From contig NC_135561.1 in the NCBI RefSeq assembly GCF_964340395.1, positions 144,001-208,000 of the forward strand: DNA of 64,000 nucleotides, in the 5' to 3' direction. The stretch is from Glandiceps talaboti. Its lineage: Eukaryota > Hemichordata > Enteropneusta > Spengelidae. Made by a program: the position numbers and the translations under genes. Below are positions 23,617 to 34,462 of the stretch, piece by piece (position 1 is the stretch's first letter; each line of letters opens with the position of its first letter). The notes beneath the pieces were generated by a model. That model was not told the DNA's origin, did not search any database, and saw nothing but the letters and a program-made list of their open reading frames with translations.

Positions 23617-24614
23617 TTCACATCAGTAGCAAGCAGTAACACTAGCTGACCATAGAAGTTACATATTGCAAAAAGATTGTATGTACAGTAAAATGATATT
23701 ATCAGAATTCTGACTGTTTTAAATTTATAACAAAAACAACATACATGTATGACAGTGAAGTAGAACGCCATACATTTCTGATCATGACAAACTTATTGAC
23801 ATATATAATTTGAAATATCTATTTCAAGGATAACGGTGTCACATGTTGGATATTTGTTGAGTATCAACATTGCCTACAAGTGTATTAAATATCAAAACTT
23901 ATGCATGGGTACATACAAATGTATATTGTCATGTAATACAGTATGTCAGAATGATTATTTTCCATATTTTATCAATGTGGCAACATGCATGCCTGTCACA
24001 GTGTTCAAATAGCTGGTTAAATATTGTACATAGGCAGTGTATGCTATGGGCAAATTACATAATTAAAAAGTCAATATCATTTATGGTATTGATAATTCGC
24101 TATTATATCTCATTCTGATAAAATGTGTTGTCAAGGAGGACATACAAAAAAATAGATAGCAAATGAAATTAAGTTCATGTCTAAAGCCCTCACCAGATTT
24201 AATATGATAAATATCAATGTGTACTTGTATATATCTTGTTTTGAGTGCCTATATGCACAATATATGTACAGTATTAATAATGAAGTATTCAATGACCAAT
24301 ATGAAATATGGTAAATAAATGAACAAAAAATGTTCATCAGCTTGGTAGATCATTAGATTGTATGATAAGTTGTGTTACTCCACTCTAACCAGCCTGTTCT
24401 AGCCGTGATAAGAAAATCTTCCCTGAAACCTGAATAGATCTGAATAACCCATTGTATTGTACAGCCTAGTCCAATTACTGAGTAGTCTGCAGATTATTGA
24501 GAGTTGCTATATTTTCTGTCATGCAAGAAGAAAGAATAAAGTAAAGTAAAGCAAAACAGGTCCATTTCTTGATGAAATTATTAAGAGCTGTTGTTTTTTT
24601 TGTTTGTCTGACAG

Positions 24615-24880
24615 GAGCAAGTCCTTCCAAATGGATCAACTCTGCACTGAACTACTTTCACTTTCAAGGTAGACCCCGAAGTGAGTCAAATCCAGAGAAT
24701 AGGGGAACACTGCCCTCTATCAACAATGACCATCACTTTCATGATACTATTGAAATTTCAAGCCAATCACAAGATGATATTATCACTGCTCACTCCCATC
24801 TTGTGATGGAAACCAGTACTCACAAAAGTCAAAGTATGCCCTCTACCCCTCATAAAGTCATTATGAGTGGCAACAGATAA
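24615..24880 (+). CDS. Unidentified small protein, second coding exon (spliced or read-through end)
   Basis: The acceptor 'ttgtttgtctgacag' begins a frame in phase 1, which fits the donor at 21625. The joined sequence continues ..MSPG-ASPSKWINSALNYF. An internal donor (TTTCAAG|GTAGAC) would end a 54-bp exon at 24668 and splice in phase 1 to 25251. If it is not used, the frame stays open for 87 residues in all, including RPRSESNPE, to a stop at 24878-24880, giving a 132-residue hydrophilic protein. The read-through composition is protein-like, so this may be the main or an alternative C-terminus. Function unknown. Confidence 0.5.
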
Positions 24881-25250
24881 ACAATCACTACTAGTGAATG
24901 GTAACTGAAGAGACTGCCATTTGAACTGCTCACATGCAGTACCATGGCAACACAGTTGTCATGGTGATATCACCGACTGGACATTAGTATTCAACAGTAT
25001 TCTATTGCCAATTCGGGATTGTTGCATCATTTGAAATCACTTGTTTCACTGATGTTTGACTTGGCAGTTTGTCAAAATCTGTTCTTTTACATGTATGCAT
25101 CATAGAGTATACATGTGTGTTATAAGATTTCCATGGTCAAGTTAGGTGTCTTATTTATATATCAATATTCTAATATAACCTGCCACTTACAAAGAAATCT
25201 TTAAATTTATTGACTTTGTTTATTTGTTGTTGTTGTTTATTGTTTACAGG

Positions 25251-26015
25251 GTTCATTGCTAACTCTACAAACACCACACCAGCTGTTCAGTTTCAGCATA
25301 CAGCATGCTATGAAAGCTTCTATTTATGGTCCTAAGCCAGGAACTGTATCACCCAGTATGGCTGGACCAATGCCTGCTTTGGTTACATCTGGTTTCATAT
25401 AAAAAAGCTTCAGTGATACAAAATGTAATTTGTAGTCACTCACACAGCTCTAAAACTCATGTAAAATATCTGAGTATTATAATGATGTAACATTTTTACT
25501 CAGGAAAATGACATAATTACTGATACATCATTTCTCTTAAATATGAAAGGTGTATATCACAGCTAATACCTATGGAAGTCTTTGACTACAGTGAAAGGAG
25601 TATATAATCATATCTAAAAGTTTGTTAAGTATTAATTTGTTTGTCATAACATAGGTGGTGGATAAAACATAAAAGTTACAACTAATGTTAATCATTAAAT
25701 CCAGATAAGTTCAAATCTATTAGATTCATCTAACTTTGTTTCCAATGAAGACATTTAGTGAAAATTGTGTGCTTTCATTTGCCATTGGAGTGACATCCAT
25801 TACCATGGCAGTATTCCATACTACCTTGAGGTATGCAGAAATGAGGAAAAAAATAACATGTAAACTCTGTACAAGCAATAGAATTACATACTCTGAATTG
25901 TAAAATATTCATCAAATACAAATTGTTTTGGGGAACTAGTGCAATGTTAAAACAGTAATCCTGCAAATGTATTCACAGTGCACAATTCAATGCAAATAAA
26001 GTCCAAATCATAGAA
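25251..26015 (+). CDS. Unidentified small gene, terminal exon with polyadenylation signal
   Basis: The acceptor 'ttgtttacag' precedes two open frames. In phase 1, matching the 54-bp exon, it adds 28 residues (GFIANSTNTTPAVQFQ.., stop at about 25334), giving a 90-residue protein. In phase 0 it is open for 50 residues (GSLLTLQTPHQLFSFS.. ending ALVTSGFI-stop at about 25402), with a proline/glycine-rich tail that looks more protein-like. An upstream exon of the right phase was not found for that frame. An AATAAA at 25995-26000 could end the transcript. The exon itself is plausible; its frame is unresolved. Confidence 0.4.
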
Positions 26016-26610
26016 ATTATTTTAATGTTAAATATATTTCAAAACTTTCAAGATGATAAATACTGAAATATGTCTGTCAATATCACACTTTCATTAATGC
26101 AGTATTTAAACAACACAAACATACTACAAATAATGGACTCAAGGTATTATCTACTCAATGCTCATTACCATGGCCTAACATCATAGCTGGTGATGGTGTT
26201 GGGGGCTATTCCATGTTATCTGCATTTTGCAATGAACCCTATAAGCTCTCTTGACATTTTATAACTTGTATATCTCTTTCTCTCTCTGTAGATAAAAAAA
26301 ACTTTATAAACTCAATGTTGATGTGAAATATTTCAGTTCACTAATTATTTTTATGAAACAAGTAATAAATGTGTTGTTGTACTATGTTTTGATTACATGT
26401 ATGATGGCGTTTATAGTGTGCTACTTTGGGGAAGAAATCCCATCAAGGTCATCAATATGTAAGGATCTTGGTCCAAAGTTCAAAACTTAGCATATTCTTG
26501 ATTCAACATGAATATTCATGAATTTCAGTCAGTTTGGTAAAAATCAACAATGGTTGTATCTAGATCATGTGTAGATTGAGAGATTCATGGTTTTGTACAT
26601 GTCAGTAACA

Positions 26611-26901
26611 TGTGTTATTGGTTAACAGTCACACTCATGTAATTATTTGTTATTTGGTTAACAGTCACACATGTAATTATTTGTTATTTGGTTAACAGTC
26701 ACACTCATGTCATTTGTTATTTGGTAAACAGTCACACATGTAATTATTTGTTATTAGTTAACAGTCACACATGTAATTATTTGTTATTTGGTTAACAGTC
26801 ACACATGTAATTATTTGTTATTTGGTTAACAGTCACACTCATGTCATTATTTGTTATTTAGTTAACAGTCTCACTCATGTAATTATTTGTTATTTGGTTA
26901 A
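26611..26901. repeat. Irregular 30-36 bp minisatellite
   Basis: About nine copies of 'ggttaacagtcacac(tc)atgtaattatttgttattt' with length variation between copies. Confidence 0.93.
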
Positions 26902-28430
26902 AATGATTTTTCAGTCTACATCAGTCATGGCATAGTCTGTAAGGTATGCTGTGATGAGGCGCCCTCACACATCAGTCAGGGCGGGATGGCATGGCATATC
27001 TTACAGTCTTGTCATGGCATCGTCTATACACAACATGTCATGCTAAAATTACAGGATGACATTCAATGAATCTTACTCTCTCCCTGCCAGGATTTATTCA
27101 TATTTTGATTACTGCTTCAAGCATATAGTAATGTGATGAATAGCTTTTAAAAGAACGTTTTGATGCAAAATTACCTTTCAGTTATCTTTTATTGTTTGAT
27201 TTTATTTTATGAAGATATTTGAAATACAAAATCGGATCAATTGATATATTATTTCATTTCAAATGGTGCAAATTGCAAAGCTCCAACAGTTGTTGATGTG
27301 AAACTTCTACCACTAAGTTGTAAAGTGTATATACAAATGGAAATTTATGACTTACTCATGTTGATTAAAATATGGCATGTATATGAATGCAGCGAGAGTA
27401 ATCAAACGAGTTCCTGGATCTTTCCCAATCTGTGAGTTGTGCTGACATGGCTGAACGACTGGACTGTTACCATAGCACCCTCAAGTGATGGAATGCCTCC
27501 CAACATCTACATGCTATATACATATTTAGGTGAAAGTAAAAGGTCATTAGAATACGCAAATTGTATTCTAGTATAAAGTTTTACTTCTACATGTGCTGGT
27601 TTATTGTTGTAATTGTTACACTTTCAAACCAAGTGTTCAGTGTTATATATCTAACTGAATTATGTATGTCATGATAATAATGATACTTATTGTCAGCATA
27701 ATCTGATTAACTTGAAATCCAGTGAGTGGACAGCTATTTATTCACTTTTGTTGTTTGCTTGAATGTTCACATTTTGGTCTTGGTCACCACCCTTACAGCA
27801 TCACTCCTGGAACTAGCCTGAAAGATTCACAGGTTGTTTCCACTTATGTAGCGAGTGGTCGCATGAGGGGACAGTGACTGTGTCTTTCAGACTATCTTGG
27901 AACAACAAAATTTAAAACAAACAATACACAAAGTAAATAGAGGTAAAAAAAATAAAATGAGCTGCATTCACTACATTTTAATCGTATCATTGTCAGCTAG
28001 ACATAATGTATATATAATTTAGTGTGTTCTGTGGGATTCAAATTTTCTGATGAGTCATGTGAATTATTAGTTGATGACTATCAAATCTAAGCCAATTTCT
28101 GTAGATGAGAAACGGTCTCATTTAATGAATAATTTGTAAATGTACAAGTAGGACTTTTTTTTTACAAGAAGATTGATTTGATGGACACACTTTTCTCATT
28201 TAAAAAACTCATGGGGGGGGGGGCATATTTTCAAATTCAAGTTTGCAATTTCTTGCCTAGTTGGAAATATTGGTATATATCTGCAATGTATATGTAGAAC
28301 AACTTGTTTTCATGAAAGTGTTTAACAAATTTAAAACAACTGCAACAGAGAATTATCTGTATTTAAATTTCACATTACCAAGGGATCGATTCTGCAGGCA
28401 TTTAGTGTTACATGGTCATACATGGCTCCT
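26902..28430. other. Intergenic, nothing recognised
   Basis: AT-rich. Contains a poly-G run at about 28205-28213. Open frames are short and lack features. Confidence 0.55.
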
Positions 28431-29200
28431 TTGTTAGTCCCCGCCGGACGAAGTCCGGGACGGGGACTTATGGATTGGGTTCCATCTGTCCGTCCGTCCG
28501 TCTGCAGCCGTTTCTTGGAGATGCCTGGACCAATTTTTTTCAAACTTGGTACAGGGGCAACATACAATGGCATACATATGCACATCAATTTGTTTCATGA
28601 TACGATCCAATATGGCCGCCTAGCAGCCATTTTGTTTGCAAATTTTCCCTGTCTAAAGCCATAACTCAGACATGCTTGAACAGATCTCATTCAAAGTTGG
28701 TATTAGGACAGCGTTCTATGGCATATATGTGCATATTCATTGTTGTCATGATACGATCCAATATGGCCACCTGGCAGCCATTTTGTTTGTGAATTTTCAT
28801 GTCCAAAGCCATAACTCAGACATGCTTGAACAGATCTCATTCAAAGTTGTTATTAGGACAGTGTTCTATGACATACATGTGCATATCCATTTTCATTGTG
28901 ATACAATCCAATATGGCTGCCTGGCAGCCATTTTGTTTGCGAATTTTCCATGTCCAAAGCCATAACTCAGACATGCTTGAACAGATCTCATTCAAAGTTG
29001 GTATTAGGACAGTGTTCTATGACATACATGTGCATATTCATTGTTGTGATACGATCCAATATGGCTGCCTGGCAGCCATTTTGTTTGTGAATTTTCCATG
29101 TCCAAAGCCATAACTCAGACATACTTGAACAGATCACATTCAAAGTTGGTATGACATACATGTGCATATCCATTTTCATCGTGATATGATCCCCCATACC
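28431..29200. repeat. Dispersed repeat D with four internal ~150-bp units
   Basis: The head contains a snap-back stem (CCGGAC-gaa-GTCCGG within ccccgc..gacgggg) and 'gtccgtccgtccgtctgcag'. It is followed by about four tandem ~150-bp units that each contain 'aaagccataactcagacatgcttgaacagatctcattcaaagttggtattaggacag' and 'gatacgatccaatatggc..ggcagccattttgtttg'. Open frames in two phases (..DMLEQISFKVGIRT..) follow the repeat and are judged non-coding. Repeats of this wording are common in marine invertebrate genomes from general knowledge. Confidence 0.85.
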
Positions 29201-30428
29201 TGACCAATCCTTTATTGTTGTAGGCATGTACCATGTCCAACAAGCAGACACAACATATCTAAGTCTCTTTGATTTAGATTCACAAGTGTTGTTGCGTGAT
29301 CAGAGTAGTGATAATTCCTTAAAAGCCAATCATAGCGGGGACTATGTCATTCTCAATGACTTGTTAACCAATGGATAGATGTCTTTCAATGCTCGTACTT
29401 TATACTCAGGTCCCTGACACAGTTTCTGCTGTGGTACGAAGGTCAGTTATTATCATGTTTGCGTGACCGCCACCAAAATATTCCAGCATAATTCAAGCTT
29501 TCCCTTCCAAAGGAATGCATGTATGTTTCAAGGAAGCAAGTACAAGAGAATGGCTGCCATCAGAGTCATTGCACTATTAAGTACAACTAGGAAAAGGACT
29601 GTAAAGACATTCCAATTTTACTATTCCTATTACACTACCAATCATGGAATTCAATGCTCAGTTTCTCACATTTATGTTATCTTATCAGCATTGTCACAAG
29701 CAAGATATTTTTCTACTCATGCAATGAGCAAACCTCTTTGATGGTGTAGTGTGTCTTGGAGAATGCCAGAAAGAGGCTGTGTCTGTGGTTTACCACAATA
29801 GATGTCTCATCAGTGGAGCGATAAGGATCATTGTTGTGTTTTGGATTATCTTGTTCTGCAGTTCTGTCAGACAACTTTTTTTCTCACCAAGATTTTAATC
29901 CTAATCCAAGTTGGGACTTAAAACCAATACAGGATTAATTTTTGATAAAACCTGGGATTTTTTGAGATTGTTTCTTGGACTATATTTTATACATGGAGGT
30001 GTTTAAAGATAATCTTAGATTTAAGTAACTTCTCTTCAATATCACTCAGTCTTTTTGATACATTTTACACACAAGACTATTTCAAATCAGAGAGCCAATA
30101 TGTTCAAAATTTTGCTTTTTCACTTTTGGGACAATAAAGACACTTTGAGTATTACTTGCCTTAGAATGAATCTTTCCGAGTGAATGAAAAGCAGTTTGGA
30201 TTTTGAAGAAATGTCTTCATCATTTTTTGAGCAGAAATCTTCTCTTCACTAATTTATGTATGAAAAACCATCAGCTGCTAATTTCATTTTGAATGAAATC
30301 ACATCAGTATTATGGTTTTGAATTCACTGTTAGATGGCACACTTTATTGCCTCGCAAGATTTGCTTACTCATCACTCATTAGGGAGTTTTCAGTATGACT
30401 GATTTCTTATTACCTTATACACTTTACT
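29201..30428. other. Intergenic, nothing recognised
   Basis: The 92-codon frame at 29463-29741 has no recognisable domain. No tandem repeat is seen. Confidence 0.5.
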
Positions 30429-30610
30429 GGGCACACATACACTTTTTTATGAGTGAGACAACATGAGAAGTAATTGGATATGATATCCTTATATCAATGC
30501 TGACCAATCTGTTATTGTGTCACTCAGTGGGGATGATTGGTCAGCATTGATATAAGGATATCATATCCAATTACTTCTAATGTTGTCTTGCTCATAAAAA
30601 ACGTGTGCCC
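30429..30610. mobile_element. Foldback element (hairpin) with ~80-bp arms
   Basis: The arms 30429-30509 and 30535-30610 are inverted repeats, identical over the inner 45 bp or so (gaagtaattggatatgatat.. to ..tgctgaccaatc). A few differences and one small gap occur toward the ends (gggcacac..gtgtgccc). The loop is 25 bp. Flanks suggest at most a 2-3 bp duplication (tta/taa), which is not decisive. No coding capacity. Confidence 0.85.
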
Positions 30611-30671
30611 ATTAAATTGTCCAAGCAATTAAGAATTCTGTCATAATTAGCCCCTCTAAAGGATGAAGCCT

Positions 30672-31068
30672 GGGGGGGGGGGGGGGGCTAATATGTTGGG
30701 GCTCTGTTCGGCTGTCAGTCAGTCTGTACGTCCATATCCACCTGTATCTCCAATATGCAGGTGCCAATTTCAACCAAACCTGGTACAAATGTCAGATGTT
30801 ATAATAGAGGGCATATGCACTTCACTTGGTTTTACAACCCTCAAGGCAACAGCGAAATGGCGGCCATATTTGTCGTAAGTAATCACACTTTGCCCAATAA
30901 CTCTTGACGTTTAAGAGATAGCGACCTCATTCAAGTGTCTTCACCCATGTTATCATTCATGAGCTTTTTAATGGTACATTGACTTTTGACCTTAACTTCC
31001 ATCTTCAAGGTCAAATAGCCATATTTTGTACCCATCACTATACAAAAACACCAGTGATGGGTACAAAA
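30672..31068 (+). repeat. Dispersed repeat E with G-run and terminal hairpin
   Basis: Starts with a run of about 16 G and then 'ctaatatgttgggg..tctgttcggctgtcagtcagtctgt'. It includes 'gcgaaatggcggccatatttg', and 3'-ward a perfect 16-bp inverted repeat (31024-31039 and 31053-31068, TTTTGTACCCATCACT and complement). The style resembles repeat D. No copy of the whole unit is present elsewhere in the window. Confidence 0.45.
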
Positions 31069-31689
31069 ACGTATCTAGGTATACCCCCACGAGTATCTGT
31101 TTATTTGCTGGTTGATTTAATTATTTTTGTCCCTATACTTGTCGTTCGTTTGCTTGTTCATTTGTCGTTTATTTGATAGTTTGTTTATTTATTTATTTAT
31201 TTGTTTGTTTGTTTGTTTTGTTTTGTTTGTCACACGGTTCCTGGGTGCCCTGTGCCCAAACGAGAGTATGGGAAAAACATTTTCCAAATACCCCGCGATG
31301 AAAGTTACAGTACCGTACATTTCTGCCAAGCATAAAAATTGGGCTTTCAAGGCCTGTCTGTTGTTTTAATATATACCATTCACTTGAGAAGTGATAATTT
31401 GTAGCGAAGGTACCCAAATCGTTCAGTCTGCAATGTTGAAATGCTGAAAATATCAGAAGGTTATGAGAAACAATGATCGAAGGGACCAGTGCCAGTCTAG
31501 CAATTTGGTATAGAATCCGTCTATATACTTCGTGATATATGTCGGAAAGGGCAGTGTGAATAATAGAAGCTATATTATAAAACTTCGTAAAAACTTTTGC
31601 GCAAAGTTTTATAGAAAGTTAAAGATTGTTATTGTATAAGCCCAGTACTTTTTACACCTCGTGAACGAAATACAAAATTAAGAAGGTGT

Positions 31690-32119
31690 GAAGGATAACT
31701 ACATCTAAGGCGGGTGATATGAAAACCGTAATGGCTCCAGCATCACTCCCGAGCGGCCGCGGGTCTCAAGCGCTGAAGGAGATTGGAGTGTGCAAAAATC
31801 CACAAAGTTCTGTTCTGGGCCGGGAAACTTAGCACGGAAGAAGGGCGTCTCGCTACAAACTTTGTTTACACTGTGCAAGGGGACCTCTGCTCTGGTATAA
31901 ATCGACGCAACGAAACAGCAATCATGCAACAAAAATATCAAAGTAGAAACTTGTCAAAAGTTCCCGAGTTAGCTCGACCTAAAGAAGATACAAACGCGGG
32001 TATTGGGTCATTGGCAGGTCAACCACTATGCGTGTCCGAAGGTCATATGGTGTAATTACCCGACATGCTGTGTGGTTTCGATGGCGTCCAATTTCTGATG
32101 AGTTGAGTGCAGTGCAGTG
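31690..32119 (+). promoter_or_regulatory. CpG-rich segment with putative 5' exon of the zinc finger gene
   Basis: This stretch is clearly richer in CpG and GC than its surroundings (gagcggccgcgggtctc, gacgcaacg, cgacctaaag). It ends in a consensus donor (GTGCAGTG|GTAAGT) at 32119. The next + strand acceptor followed by coding sequence is at 34415, giving a 2.3-kb intron. The + frame 31783-32055 (90 codons) has no recognisable protein and is probably untranslated leader or chance. I infer a transcription start here. Confidence 0.4.
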
Positions 32120-32539
32120 GTAAGTTTTCGTAAGTTTGTGTGCATTGATTTCGCTTGTCAGCGCACTATCTAATAAGTAACTGAAAAGTATGACAATTGA
32201 AAATCACTCAATAATATTTGACCGAGGTTGTGAGACTGATAAACGAGTACTTAGTAATATAATGAAGTGCCCACTGGTGATTGCATTGAAACTGCTGGTC
32301 TGGACGAGTTTGCTCGCCCACGCTCGATCGTGTGAGTACATGCCGATACACACGCACAACGGACTTCAACTTGTTGCACGGCGTTCTTTGCTACCGCCTG
32401 GATGTCACCTTTCATATGAATCGTAGCGAGACGCTCTAATCACAGTTGTGAAACAATTTCTCTATTTTTCACAACGAAGAAAGTTTTAGCCCAACCCGGA
32501 TGCTCATACAGGCTTTCGGTCACGTGATACATGACGTAA

Positions 32540-32715
32540 GTGGCGGTGGTGGTGGGGGGGGGGGGTGTTATAAACGCCGTATTGAAATTCCTGCGGAAGT
32601 TACAGCGCCTATTACTTAGGGGAGGCGATATGAGTAACTTGTTTATAACAAATAAAAAATTTAAAAAACGTTGTCATATATTTATTTATTTATTTATTTA
32701 TTTTTTTTATTGTTT
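32540..32715. repeat. Low-complexity G-run and (TTTA)n
   Basis: A run of about 11 G at 32553 and an ATTT-type repeat at 32680-32705. Non-coding. Confidence 0.85.
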
Positions 32716-32929
32716 GGATCAGGCCGGAGGCTCATATTAATAAAATACTCTAGGAATGAGACTATACAGATATAAATCCTTAAAACTAAACTATCCATGA
32801 AAAAAGAGACAGCCAATACCCATAAACGAATAATGACTTATCAATAAAGAGTATCTCTCCAGTGCATGAACTGGGGAGAATCATGGTACATACATGAATA
32901 AACACACTGTACATAAACATTGCTACTAT

Positions 32930-33316
32930 TAGAATCTCTCAGTCCTCAGAGCTTCACTTTACTAAAATCTACACTAAATGAATTATTTTGTATGTACCGA
33001 TACCATCTACATAACATACTCCATCGTACTCGAACAACCTTGTACTGTGCGCCCTCATCGACCACATAGAGATATCTGTTCGTTGACATGTGACTGCGAT
33101 GCTCCGTATTTTTCGTGAAGTCCGAGCTTGGGCTTCGCGATAACACAGAGTGTCGCAGTCACACGTCAACGAATAGTTATCTCTATTATGGTCGATGAGG
33201 GCGCACAGTACAAGGATATTTGAGTACGATTAATTAGCTGGCATCGGTACATACAAAATAATTCGTTTAGCTTTAATTTTAGTAAAGCGAAGCTCCGAGG
33301 GCTGTAAGAGAGTCTA
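32930..33316. mobile_element. 387-bp foldback MITE with exact 9-bp target-site duplication
   Basis: An imperfect palindrome over its whole length. The left arm reads TAGAATCTCTCAG..cctcagagcttcactttactaaaatc and the right arm is its complement, ending ctgtaagagagtcta. The middle pairs 'atgtgactgcgatgctc' with 'gagtgtcgcagtcacacgt'. TGCTACTAT lies directly outside both ends (32921-32929 and 33317-33325). A 9-bp duplication and TAG..CTA ends fit a Mutator-type MITE. The arms differ at several sites and small gaps, so the element is not brand new. No coding capacity. Confidence 0.9.
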
Positions 33317-33845
33317 TGCTACTATCTAACACTCTCTTCACAAAATTGTAAACACTTTTCCAGACAAGTTAACTGAAAGACAAACCTGAAGATACTACAC
33401 AAATTAAAAAGTTTTCTAAAACAATTGTACGCAACTCGAACTTTGTTGTATGTTTTCAACTTACAGCCGTTTCGACAAAATAACGAACGATAATGTTGTT
33501 TAAAATGTTTATAGATCATTAGTTTTGATTTGCAAGTTTGTTGCAATGTTTATTGTAACTCTTCTGTATGAAGGAAACTCAAGTATAGTTTTATGGTCCA
33601 TACTCAGTGGGATCCTGACAGCATGGAGACCTCCCAATTTCCTAAATAGACACCATTGTGCAATGTCAATGTTACTGCACAAAATTCATTCATTCATTCT
33701 GTTGCAATACTTCATTGAGTGATTAATTTCGATATTTAGTTCATTTGTGAAATAGAAGTTGCATGGCTGTCTAAATTTAGAAATTGCATCATTTACTTGC
33801 AACAAGTTGATCAGACATAACTACATTCAGTGGCAAACAGTCGAC

Positions 33846-33971
33846 TAGACTGACGACAGTCGCTCATGCCTTTTTTCCCTACGTTTAATCTAAACTTAAG
33901 TCGTTTCTGATCCGGCGTAGTACTACTATAATCGCATACTGATATCGAGGGCCGAAGGCCCGAGCGACTGT
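33846..33971. mobile_element. Decayed relative of the 150-bp MITE at 12458
   Basis: Starts TAGACTGACGACAGTCGCTC and follows the 12458 element closely (cttttttccctacgttta, aaacttaagtcg, tgatccggcg, actactataa, cgagcgactgt). The right terminus is lost: the sequence departs after 'gagcgactgt'. No target duplication can be seen. Confidence 0.85.
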
Positions 33972-34462
33972 TCTCGCTCGTGTCATCTCCGTTTCTATTA
34001 CTTATTTATGATGTGACGACATTTAATGGGGGCGTTACTCTATCGTATGATCATATGACAGTTCAATGAAAGGTCACTCAACATTCAACGCACGTAAACT
34101 GCAGCGCAAATTTGACCTCGTAAATGCATTTTGATGGTCATAATCAAGTACTTTTTCCTTTCCTATCTTTCTTTGTTAAAGCTTGAAACCGCACGTTTTT
34201 TTAACATTCGTAAAAATCTAGAGATGCCTTTCAAATTTACACAATAACTTTGCAATATAACACACCAGGTTGGGCCTTTGTCTTCAATGAAGGCTTGTTT
34301 CAAAAGTACCATAAGCAAAGTTCCATATGGCAAAGTTTTGATAGATTTCAAGATCTTTATTTGTAGTAAAATTTGGAAATCACAGCTGCAATGTTTGTTT
34401 TCTGTTTTTCATAGAAACTGGTACAGTGCCCAAAATACTCGCATGTTGTAACAACTGTGTTA

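Noticed and set aside
28422-29113. Four overlapping frames with DMLEQISFKVGIRT..ILFANFPCPKP repeats as a repeat protein
   Set aside because: Period of about 150 bp equals repeat D units. Copies change frame between units and include dispersed repeat head sequence; no start or splice support.
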